Made by a program: the position numbers and the translations under genes. A stretch of 64,000 nucleotides of DNA, taken from assembly GCA_019118905.1 (NCBI GenBank), contig DWYA01000096.1, positions 1-64,000 on the forward strand, in the 5' to 3' direction. Of this stretch, positions 57,343 through 64,000 are shown piece by piece (position 1 is the first letter of the stretch; every line of letters starts with the position of its first letter). Under the pieces are notes generated by a model. The model worked only from the letters and a program-made list of their open reading frames with translations. It did no database searches and was not told the DNA's origin. The stretch comes from Ruthenibacterium avium. Lineage in GTDB: Bacteria; Bacillota; Clostridia; Oscillospirales; Ruminococcaceae.

Positions 57343-57406
57343 TTGATAACCGTTTTCATATTATAGGAGCTTTTGGTTTTCTTGTCAATATGAAAACGGT
57401 TATCAA
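57343..57406. promoter_or_regulatory. Zur operator: 20-bp inverted repeats covering the zur-znu promoter
   Basis: TTGATAACCGTTTTCATATT (57343-57362) and its exact reverse complement (57387-57406), 24 bases apart. Each arm contains a 7-1-7 Fur-like box (TGATAAC-C-GTTTTCA). Between and overlapping them lies the minus-strand promoter: TTGACA (57388-57383), 17 bases, TATAAT (57365-57360). Binding at both boxes would bury the promoter. The remaining 57407-57637 contains no recognised gene. Confidence 0.85.
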
Positions 57407-57637
57407 TTTCTATTTGCCGAAAAAATTGAAAAGTAACAAAAATCTTTGTTTTTTTCATTACAGTGCAGCGCCTTTCGCAAAGTGCAGGAGCATGGTGAAA
57501 AACAGGCGCAAAGCGGCGCCAATCGCTGAGAACCTTGGACGAAGCTTCGGCATACGATGCTCATAGAAGCCTGCACCTGGCAGGCTCGGGGCATGTGCTT
57601 TGCACAAAATTCAACGCCCAAAGAAAGGAAGATTGTT

Positions 57638-58978
57638 ATGCCGATTCTCTCAGTGAACAAAACGGCAGACCGCACCGAAATCAGCAGCGGCGGCACATTC
57701 CATGTCACGCTGTCCGTCACAGCTGCGCCGGAATCTGAAATTCGCCCGGTAGACATTGCCATGGTGCTTGACCGTTCCGGCAGCATGAAAGGCAGTGCGC
57801 TGCAAAGCCTCAAAAAAGCAGCCAAAGAATTTATCGAGCTGCTGGCGCAAGGCGGCAATATGCTGGTGGGTCAAAACCGCATTGGCGTAATCAGCTTTGC
57901 CAACAGCGCGGTGATTGACGCACCGCTTACCCAGCAGGTCGATGTGCTGGAAGCGGCGGTCGATGGCCTTGTGGCAGAGGGCAACACCAACACTGGCGAT
58001 GCTTTTGCACAGGCTCAGGCCATGCTGCACGCTTCTCAGGCAGGACGCAAAATGATGATTTTGTTTACCGACGGCGAGCCGACCATTGGCGTGAACCCGA
58101 CGCCGATTGCCAACATGATGAAGCAGGACGGCGTAGAAATCTACTGCATCGGCTACACCGGAAGCGACGGCATCAATGAGGAGCTTTTGAAAGAGTGGGC
58201 CTCCGACCCGGATTCTCAGTATGTGCTGATTGCCCCCACGGAAGCCGAAATCATCGAGGCGTTTAAAAATATCGCCCAGTCGATTTTGCTGCCCGGCGCA
58301 AAGGACATCACCATCTATGAAACCCCGAACCCCGCTTTCGAGATTGTGGCCATTGATACGCCAAACTTTGGAACGGTGCAGGAAATGCCGGACGGCTCTC
58401 TCCAGTGGTACATTGATGAGCTGGCCGTTTCGGAGCAGCAGACGGCAACGCTGCGCTTCACGCTGAAAGACCGCTGCAAAAAGACGGGTAAAATGCCGGT
58501 GAATAAGAGCATTTGTCTGGTGGATGAGGCTCAGGAAAGCCCGGCTTTCCCGAATCCTATGATCACCGTAACCAAAGACGTGTGCGAGGACTGCCCCGAG
58601 GCGGTAGAAGTGACTGCTCCGGCGTGTGTGGACTCGATCTGCGCAGATCTCGGCGGTGTTTGCGTGCCGGATATGGGCCGGATGCTGACCGTTTCCATGA
58701 CCTTGAAAAATCTGTGTCCGCATCGCAGTGTGGCCGTTGGCGTTTTGGTTACCGAGCTGACTTCCTGCGGCGAGGTAACGCGCGGCTTTAAGGCGATGAC
58801 CGTTACCGCGCCTTCCTCTCGCGGATGCACCGACATGCGCTTGAGTCACATCCGCTTTGTTTTGCCGGAAACGGAAAGCATGTGCAAAACGCGCACCTAT
58901 CGCGTCCGTGCTTTTGTCAATGCGGCTTCCGGCACTTGGGGCGCCGAGTGCTACCACGGCGACGTTTGCGGCTGCTAA
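57638..58978 (+). CDS. VWA-domain protein with Cys-rich C-terminal half
   Basis: A 446-aa protein. The VWA domain (about residues 35-215) has a complete MIDAS: DRSGS (45-49), the Thr region GNTNTGDAF and FTDGEP. The C-terminal half has about 16 Cys and ends in YHGDVCGC. No signal peptide or membrane helix is visible, so it is cytoplasmic or exported by another route. AAAGGAAG precedes ATG 57638; upstream ATG alternatives lack a ribosome site. The function is unknown; metal-dependent protein binding is the general VWA role. Monocistronic between zur and nagA. Confidence 0.75.
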   Translation: MPILSVNKTADRTEISSGGTFHVTLSVTAAPESEIRPVDIAMVLDRSGSMKGSALQSLKKAAKEFIELLAQGGNMLVGQNRIGVISFANSAVIDAPLTQQVDVLEAAVDGLVAEGNTNTGDAFAQAQAMLHASQAGRKMMILFTDGEPTIGVNPTPIANMMKQDGVEIYCIGYTGSDGINEELLKEWASDPDSQYVLIAPTEAEIIEAFKNIAQSILLPGAKDITIYETPNPAFEIVAIDTPNFGTVQEMPDGSLQWYIDELAVSEQQTATLRFTLKDRCKKTGKMPVNKSICLVDEAQESPAFPNPMITVTKDVCEDCPEAVEVTAPACVDSICADLGGVCVPDMGRMLTVSMTLKNLCPHRSVAVGVLVTELTSCGEVTRGFKAMTVTAPSSRGCTDMRLSHIRFVLPETESMCKTRTYRVRAFVNAASGTWGAECYHGDVCGC

Positions 58979-59193
58979 ACGCCATTTGCAGCCGGCAAAA
59001 GCGGAAATGATTGTTGGAAAAATACCCGTTTTTGGTACAAAAGGCTATTTCTGAAAAAAACCACTGTTCAGAAGCGGGAAAATGTCTATAATGAAAGCAA
59101 AGGAAAATGCTTGGGCGGTATGCTTCGGCACGCCGCCTGCGATGATAAAAAGCGGTGCAAAACCGCACAGAACAGGAAAGGTGTTGTGTACTT

Positions 59194-60324
59194 ATGATTT
59201 TGAAGAACGGTCGCGTCTTTACGGAAAACGGCGTTTTTATTGATGCAGATGTGGAGCTGAAGGACGGCAAAATCGTCAAAGTTGCACCGCGCGGAACACT
59301 GAGCGGTGACGAGGAGCTGGATGTACAGGGCAAATATGTTACCCCCGGCTTTGTGGATATCCATATCCACGGCGCAAAAGGCTCGGACTTCTGCGACAAC
59401 GGCGCAGAGCACATTGAAACCATGAGCAGCTACCTCGGAAGCGAAGGCATTACCAGCTTCTGCGGCACCACCATGGCGTTTGACGAGCCGATTTTGCAGT
59501 CGATTTGTGAGACGGCACGTCCCTACATCAACAAAGAAACCGGCGGCGCTGTGCTGCGCGGCATCAACATGGAAGGCCCGTTCTTCAACAAGGCGAAAAA
59601 GGGTGCACAGGCTGAAAAATATATCGTTACCCCCGATCAGGGCATGTTTGACCGTCTGTATGAGGTTTCCGGCCAGAGCATTAAGCTGGTGGATATTGCC
59701 CCGGAGGTTGAGGGCAGCTACGACTTTATCCGTCACGCCAGCAAGAAATGCGTGGTTTCTATCGCGCACACCTGCGCCAACTATGACCAGGCAAAAGAGG
59801 CTTTTGCCGCCGGCGCAAGCCATGTTACTCATCTGTTCAACGCAATGCCCGCCTTCGGTCACCGTGACCCCGGCGTAATCGGTGCAGCTTCTGACGATGC
59901 GGCACACGTCGAGATGATTTCCGACGGTATTCACCTGCATCCGGCAGTTGTCCGCAGCGTGTTCAAGTGGTTCGGTGATGACCGTGTGTGCCTGATCAGC
60001 GATGCAATGCGCGCAGTGGGTATGCCCAACGGTGTTTACAGCTTGGGCGGCCAGACCGTGTACATGACCGACGGTAAAGCAACGCTGGAAAGCGGCGTCA
60101 TCGCCGGCAGCGCAACCTCTTTGGCCGAGTGCTTCCGCCGTGCTGTGAGCTTCGATGTACCTTTGGAGAGCGCTTTGAAGGCTGCTACCATCAACCCCGC
60201 AAAGGCAGTTGGCCTGTTCGACGAGGTGGGCAGCATTACAGAGGGCAAGCGTGCCGACGTTCTGGTGCTGGACGAAACCCTGCACCCCGAGCACATCTTC
60301 ATCGGCGGCGTAAAAACGAAATAA
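59194..60324 (+). CDS. nagA: N-acetylglucosamine-6-phosphate deacetylase
   Basis: A 376-aa amidohydrolase converting GlcNAc-6-P to GlcN-6-P and acetate. Motifs: PGFVDIHIHGAKGSDF (about residues 53-68), GINMEGPFFNKAKKGAQ, metal and substrate His in VSIAHTCANYDQA and VTHLFNAMPAFGHRDPG, and catalytic Asp in CLISDAMRAVG. ATG 59194 follows AGGAAAGG by 12 bases. It can process sugar imported by the EIICB at 42332; nagB is not seen. A terminator follows at 60350. Confidence 0.95.
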   Translation: MILKNGRVFTENGVFIDADVELKDGKIVKVAPRGTLSGDEELDVQGKYVTPGFVDIHIHGAKGSDFCDNGAEHIETMSSYLGSEGITSFCGTTMAFDEPILQSICETARPYINKETGGAVLRGINMEGPFFNKAKKGAQAEKYIVTPDQGMFDRLYEVSGQSIKLVDIAPEVEGSYDFIRHASKKCVVSIAHTCANYDQAKEAFAAGASHVTHLFNAMPAFGHRDPGVIGAASDDAAHVEMISDGIHLHPAVVRSVFKWFGDDRVCLISDAMRAVGMPNGVYSLGGQTVYMTDGKATLESGVIAGSATSLAECFRRAVSFDVPLESALKAATINPAKAVGLFDEVGSITEGKRADVLVLDETLHPEHIFIGGVKTK

Positions 60325-60349
60325 GCGTTCAGCGAATTCCTTGCTGAAA

Positions 60350-60386
60350 GAAAGCGCAGTCTGCTTGAAGCGGACTGCGCTTTTTG
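60350..60386 (+). terminator. nagA terminator with embedded promoter
   Basis: AAAGCGCAGTC / GACTGCGCTTT stem with loop and TTTTT tail. The loop supplies a -35-like TTGAAG. Confidence 0.85.
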
Positions 60387-60393
60387 TTATAAT
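60365..60393 (+). promoter_or_regulatory. Promoter nested in the nagA terminator
   Basis: TTGAAG (60365-60370), 17-base spacer, TATAAT (60388-60393), 36 bases before the HAD gene start. It lets the downstream gene start afresh right at the termination point. Confidence 0.6.
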
Positions 60394-60429
60394 GAGGCGA
60401 AACGATGAGGCAAAATGGGAGGAAGCTAC

Positions 60430-61230
60430 ATGAATCAAACCATCAAAGCCGCGGTGTTTGACATTGACGGTACTTTGCTGACGCAGGGCAGCCACGCCAT
60501 CACCCCGCGCACTCTGAAAGCGCTGGAAGATTTGCGCCGCGCGGGCGTCACACTGATTGTGGCAACCGGACGCGCCCCCTTTGCCGCGCGTGATGCACTG
60601 GGCGCGTTCGAGCCGGATTATCTTGTCTGTGCAACGGGCGCATTGGTGCAGGACCGTGCGGGAAAGCCGGTTTACGCCAACTATATGACGCAGGAAGAAA
60701 TGTACGCGCTTGTGGATTACTGTGAGGACTATGAGCTGCCGCTGGACTTTGTGTATGACGAGGGATATTTCGCCTATGTGGAATATGAAAAGCTGAAAAG
60801 CCTTTCCACTGACAGCAGCGCAAAATTTGTGATCGACGGAGAAGATCAGGTGCGTCACTTGCAGGGGCTGCCCTATGTGGCTTGTGTGTATGCACTGCCC
60901 GGACAGTTTGACGGTTTCTTTGAAAAATACGGCCATTTGAATCTGCGCACGTTGCCGTTTGCCAATGGATGCGGTTTTCACGATGTGGTGCATCAAAACG
61001 ATGACAAGGCCGATTCCATTGAAATGCTGCTGAAACGCTTGGGCTTGACATGGGAGCAGACAGCGGCTTTTGGCGATGGACTGAATGACGAAAAAATGCT
61101 GGCGTGTGCCGGAATGCCCGTTGTGATGGAAAACGGTGAGGACAGCCTGAAACTGCCTGGCCGAGTGGTTGCACCCGCATGTAAAGATGATGGTGTGGCA
61201 CAGGTGATTGAAGCAATGCTTTTGAAATGA
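60430..61230 (+). CDS. HAD-superfamily hydrolase, Cof-type phosphatase
   Basis: A 266-aa phosphatase with motif I VFDIDGTLL (residues 8-16), motif II VATGR and motif IV FGDGLNDEKML, with a Cof-type cap containing YDEGYFAYVEYEK. ATG 60430 follows GGGAGG. Its location next to nagA and its own promoter suggest sugar-phosphate dephosphorylation, but the substrate is unknown. It is distinct from the similar gene at 26438. Confidence 0.9.
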   Translation: MNQTIKAAVFDIDGTLLTQGSHAITPRTLKALEDLRRAGVTLIVATGRAPFAARDALGAFEPDYLVCATGALVQDRAGKPVYANYMTQEEMYALVDYCEDYELPLDFVYDEGYFAYVEYEKLKSLSTDSSAKFVIDGEDQVRHLQGLPYVACVYALPGQFDGFFEKYGHLNLRTLPFANGCGFHDVVHQNDDKADSIEMLLKRLGLTWEQTAAFGDGLNDEKMLACAGMPVVMENGEDSLKLPGRVVAPACKDDGVAQVIEAMLLK

Positions 61231-61304
61231 CACAATAAAGCTTGTAAAAAATCACAGCATCTGTTTTGACACGGTGCAAAAATGAAAGCTTTGCCATGAC
61301 AGAG

Positions 61305-61362
61305 CAAAAGCGACAGAGAAAAAGACGTGCAAATCGCATCTCTTTTTCTCTGTCGCTTTTTG
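61305..61362. terminator. Bidirectional terminator between HAD and DUF1846 genes
   Basis: A roughly 20-bp stem CAAAAGCGACAGAGAAAAAG paired with its complement around 61341-61361, T-rich on both ends, with a 16-base loop. Between convergent genes. Confidence 0.85.
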
Positions 61363-61397
61363 TTAGGGTTGCTTATGCCGCTCTTTTCAGCAAACGC

Positions 61398-62882
61398 TTA
61401 GAAGAACAAATCTTTGCTGGGGAATTCCGGGCTGCAAGTTAAGCGCAGGCCGAGCTTGCGCAGCGTACCCTCATCGCCGGAATGCAGCATACAGGTGCTG
61501 TGCATTTCACAATCGCGCAATTTGGGAAGCTCCTGCATGGCGCGTTCGGTCATCGTGTTCGTGGCAGCGGAAACAGCCAGCGCCGCCAGCACATCGTCCA
61601 CCTTCAAAACGCTGGAACGGCTGCCCAGTACATTGATTTTCAAGTTCAAAATCGGCTCCAAGAAAATCGGCGTCAGCAGCATTAAATCGTCGTCAATACG
61701 CGCCAAGCGCTTGATGGCGTTCAAAACGCACGAGGAGGAAGCGCTCATCAAATTGCTGGCCTTGCCCGTGACAATTTGCCCATCCGGCAGCTCGATGGCA
61801 GCCGCAGCAACTCCCGTTTCTTCGCCTCTTTTCAGGGCGGGCTCTACTACGCAGCGATCGGTAGTGGAGAGCTTTAACTCCTGCATGATGCGCTTGATTT
61901 TATCTACGGCATCTTGTGTGCCTTTGCCTTGTTTTGCATCGCACATCGCCTTGAAATAACGGCAGATAATTTCCTGCTCAGCAGCATGACGCACATTGTC
62001 GTCATTGCAAATCGCGTAGCCTGCCATGTTCACGCCCATATCCGTGGGGGATTGATAAACGTTTTCATCGCCCATAATGCGCGACAAAATGGTTTTTACA
62101 ATGGGGAAGGCTTCGATGTCGCGGTTATAGTTCACGGTGGTTTGGCCGTAAGCCTCCAAATGGAACGGGTCAATCATGTTGACGTCGGCAAGGTCGGCAG
62201 TAGCGGCCTCATACGCAAGGTTTACCGGGTGCTTCAAGGGCAGGTTCCAAATGGGGAATGTTTCAAACTTGGCATATCCTGCCACATGGCCGTGGCGGAT
62301 TTCGTGGTACACCTGCGACAGGCAGGTGGCCAGCTTGCCGGAGCCCGGGCCCGGCGCCGTTACGACAACCAGCGGTTTCGTGGTGGCGATATACGGGTTT
62401 GCGCCATAGCCTTCATCGCTGCAAATATATTCAATATCGGTGGGGTAGCCCTTGATGGGGCGGTGAATATAGTTTTTCACTCCGCGCGTTGTCAGCTTCT
62501 GGCTGAATGCGTCGGCGGCGGGCTGGCCGGTGTACTGGGTGATGACAACGCTGTTAATGGAAATGCCCATAGCCGAAATATCGTCAATCAGGCGCAGAAC
62601 CTCCATGTCATAACTGATGCCCAAATCCGCGCGCACTTTGGTTTTTTCAATATCTCCTGCGGAAATGGTGAAAATAATTTCCGTTTGCTCCCGCATTTCG
62701 TAAAGCAGACGGATTTTTCCGTTGGGGTCAAAGCCCGGAAGCACGCGCGCGGCGTGATAGTCGTCAAACAATTTTCCGCCAAACTCCAAGTAAAGCTTGC
62801 CGCCCCACTGTGCAATGCGTTCTTTGATATGCTCCGTTTGCTTTTTGATATACAGGTCGTTGTCGAATCCCAGTTGAATCAT
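61398..62882 (-). CDS. DUF1846 family protein
   Basis: A 494-aa protein matching the DUF1846 family of Firmicutes. Family-like elements include QLGFDNDLYIKKQTEHI at the start, the nucleotide-loop-like TAPGPGSGKLATCLSQVYHE (about residues 175-195) and DMGVNMAGYAICND. Length is normal for the family. Cytoplasmic; the GPGSGK loop points to nucleotide binding. The biological role is not established. Alone between a terminator and a 350-base intergenic region. Confidence 0.88.
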   Translation of the reverse strand: MIQLGFDNDLYIKKQTEHIKERIAQWGGKLYLEFGGKLFDDYHAARVLPGFDPNGKIRLLYEMREQTEIIFTISAGDIEKTKVRADLGISYDMEVLRLIDDISAMGISINSVVITQYTGQPAADAFSQKLTTRGVKNYIHRPIKGYPTDIEYICSDEGYGANPYIATTKPLVVVTAPGPGSGKLATCLSQVYHEIRHGHVAGYAKFETFPIWNLPLKHPVNLAYEAATADLADVNMIDPFHLEAYGQTTVNYNRDIEAFPIVKTILSRIMGDENVYQSPTDMGVNMAGYAICNDDNVRHAAEQEIICRYFKAMCDAKQGKGTQDAVDKIKRIMQELKLSTTDRCVVEPALKRGEETGVAAAAIELPDGQIVTGKASNLMSASSSCVLNAIKRLARIDDDLMLLTPIFLEPILNLKINVLGSRSSVLKVDDVLAALAVSAATNTMTERAMQELPKLRDCEMHSTCMLHSGDEGTLRKLGLRLTCSPEFPSKDLFF

Positions 62883-63180
62883 AATCCCTTTTTACCGCCT
62901 TTCACAAATCATTCCACTTTCTTAAAGAGAGCTTTTAACGCTGCCGTATGCTCCCTAAAATACGAAAAGCACAAGCTTTTTCCTTTGTGCATCTTTTTGC
63001 CATACACTAAGATACCATTAAAATGAGGAAGATACAAGCTTTGCAGCAACGAATTTAACATTCTGTTCAGGAATTTTGCCTCCGTTGAGTATGTTACAAA
63101 ATAAACCTGATATTATCTATTTTGTATAAAAAGCATGAAAATTATTTGTCGAAAAGAGAAATTCTTGCCTTTGAAACCTA
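62883..63180. other. Intergenic region without recognised genes
   Basis: About 300 bases between the DUF1846 gene and the ATP synthase promoter. AT-rich with no coding frame, tRNA or strong hairpin that I can identify. It must contain the minus-strand promoter of the DUF1846 gene, which I could not place with confidence. Confidence 0.5.
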
Positions 63181-63209
63181 TTGCACCGCAGCACAAAAAG
63201 TAATATAAT
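63181..63209 (+). promoter_or_regulatory. Promoter of the ATP synthase operon start
   Basis: TTGCAC (63181-63186), 17-base spacer, TATAAT (63204-63209). Confidence 0.72.
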
Positions 63210-63233
63210 AAATCCGATGACACCATTTTGACA

Positions 63234-63494
63234 ATGGTGAAGGTTTGCACGAAAGAAGGGACGGCGAAACGCTTGGATAGAAATCACTGGCGGCGAATTG
63301 TGAAGGATTTATCATGGCTGACGCAATTCGGCGTTTCTTTATGCGTTCCGCCTGTGTTGTTTTTGCTGGGTGCATGGTGGCTGACACAGCATGGTTTTGG
63401 CGTTTGGGTTTACATTCCGGCGCTGGTGCTGGGTCTTGGCACCTCGGCCAGCTCGTTCCGTTCGTTTTTGCGCTATATTCAAAACCGAAAATAA
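63234..63494 (+). CDS. AtpZ/AtpI-like small membrane protein
   Basis: An 86-aa protein with two helices (SLCVPPVLFLLGAWWLTQHG; VWVYIPALVLGLGTSASSF) and the pattern of AtpZ-type subunits that start F-ATPase operons. ATG 63234 is not well supported by a ribosome site; TTG 63273, following AAGGGA, would give a shorter 73-aa form (DRNHWRRIVKDLSW). Followed after 18 bases by an atpI-like gene, consistent with the atp operon head. Confidence 0.68.
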   Translation: MVKVCTKEGTAKRLDRNHWRRIVKDLSWLTQFGVSLCVPPVLFLLGAWWLTQHGFGVWVYIPALVLGLGTSASSFRSFLRYIQNRK

Positions 63495-63512
63495 CCCGGG
63501 GAGGGAGTTTCT

Positions 63513-63917
63513 TTGAAAATACAAAAAGCGGTGAAGCGTGAAACCCTGCACATTGCTTTGGGGGTGGCCGGGTTCACGGCGCTTGAAAATATCATTTATC
63601 TGCTGATAGGCCTTTGGAGCACTTCGGTGCTGGCGGGAAGCTTGGCGGGTGCTGTGCTGGCTGTGGGCAACTTTTTTGCCTTGGCTTTAACGGTTCAGGC
63701 CGCTGCCGCCACGGGCGATGAAAAACGCTCCAAGCTGAAAATGCAGTTTTCTTATAGTGTGCGGATGCTGGTGGTGCTTTTGGCCCTCATTGCGGTGTTT
63801 GCTGTGCCGTTTTTTGACGGAATCGCGGCAATTTTTCCGCTGCTTTTTCCGCGTTTGACCATTGTGGTCATGCAGGTGCTCGGCTTTTATAAGCCGGAAA
63901 AACAGGTGCAGGATTGA
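63513..63917 (+). CDS. atpI: ATP synthase subunit I-like protein
   Basis: A 134-aa protein with four hydrophobic helices, matching the AtpI/ATP_synt_I layout (for example GSLAGAVLAVGNFFALALTV; VRMLVVLLALIAVFAV). TTG 63513 is used because of GGGGAGGGAG (63499-63508). AtpI assists c-ring assembly and may conduct Mg2+ or other ions. The structural genes atpB onwards presumably lie beyond 64000; only 83 non-coding bases follow here. Confidence 0.78.
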   Translation: MKIQKAVKRETLHIALGVAGFTALENIIYLLIGLWSTSVLAGSLAGAVLAVGNFFALALTVQAAAATGDEKRSKLKMQFSYSVRMLVVLLALIAVFAVPFFDGIAAIFPLLFPRLTIVVMQVLGFYKPEKQVQD

Positions 63918-64000
63918 TGCGCCTGCCGCGATGCAGATAACGTGCTTTGCACCGCAGCATTTTTAAAAGGGCTGCGTTTTGTGCACAGCACGTTTGAAAG

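Noticed and set aside
59086..61233. A 715-codon minus-strand open frame opposite nagA and the HAD gene
   Set aside because: It spans two unrelated real genes and their terminator; not credible as a gene.

Overview
The window looks like chromosomal DNA of a fermentative, anaerobic, low-to-mid GC Firmicute of class Clostridia, most likely an Oscillospiraceae/Ruminococcaceae gut-type bacterium. Supporting signs are consensus sigma-A promoters with strong AGGAGG ribosome sites, a PTS with HPr and a BglG-type antiterminator, pyruvate formate-lyase with acetate kinase, uronate catabolism, GntR/MarR-controlled ABC exporters, a TmcAL homologue, and a sortase-type LRR surface protein. The genus cannot be fixed from sequence reading alone.

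Layout. 0.1-3 kb: a frameshifted dicarboxylate/amino acid:cation symporter gene followed by the two-subunit L-serine dehydratase (serine uptake and deamination). 3.2-3.9 kb: a truncated secreted-protein gene abutting a decayed IS3 element. 4-7.3 kb: an operon with a small protein, two COG0523 GTPases (one with a His/Cys-rich tandem repeat, one fused to a YcgQ-type domain) and proC. 7.3-12.9 kb: a GH31 glycosidase, a GntR/FCD regulator and uxaB-uxaA. 13-17.2 kb: marR plus a heterodimeric ABC exporter. 17.4-24.4 kb: LRR surface protein, HdeD-like protein, MATE exporter, and a GntR(YtrA)-ABC-permease operon. 24.5-27.7 kb: MarR with a Cys cluster, divergent from a ferredoxin-type aldo/keto reductase; HAD phosphatase; two tRNA-Ser genes. 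27.8-38.5 kb: a frameshifted lipoprotein, Fe-alcohol dehydrogenase, NIF3-like domain protein, tRNA-Thr, an orphan PotD-like binding protein, an operon of NeuD-like acyltransferase, acyltransferase-sugar kinase fusion and O-acetylhomoserine sulfhydrylase, then hemerythrin, an unknown protein, a Crp/Fnr regulator and cutC. 38.6-43.8 kb: antiterminator, IIA, EI, HPr and an EIICB resembling the GlcNAc-specific type. 43.9-52.2 kb (minus strand): pflA, a stand-alone glycyl-radical domain, a pyruvate formate-lyase lacking that domain, a GntR regulator, uxuB, a Zn alcohol dehydrogenase and ackA. 52.4-57.4 kb: tmcAL, then the zur-znuACB-lipoprotein zinc operon. 57.6-64 kb: VWA protein, nagA, HAD phosphatase, DUF1846 protein, and the start of an ATP synthase operon (atpZ/atpI-like).

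How it fits together. Carbon enters as uronates (uxaAB, uxuB), amino sugars (EIICB, nagA, possibly the kinase fusion) and serine, and leaves through pyruvate formate-lyase, acetate kinase and an alcohol dehydrogenase. Zinc is a second theme (Zur/Znu, COG0523 GTPases, OB-type domains). The most striking observation is that pyruvate formate-lyase is encoded in two pieces: a 693-residue catalytic chain that ends before the glycyl-radical domain, and an 80-residue protein with its own ribosome site that carries the radical glycine, followed by the activase. Other notable points are the acyltransferase-kinase fusion, the GTPase-YcgQ fusion, an HPr with Arg in place of regulatory Ser46, a MarR protein with a C-terminal Cys cluster, and several palindromic operators and small inverted-repeat elements.
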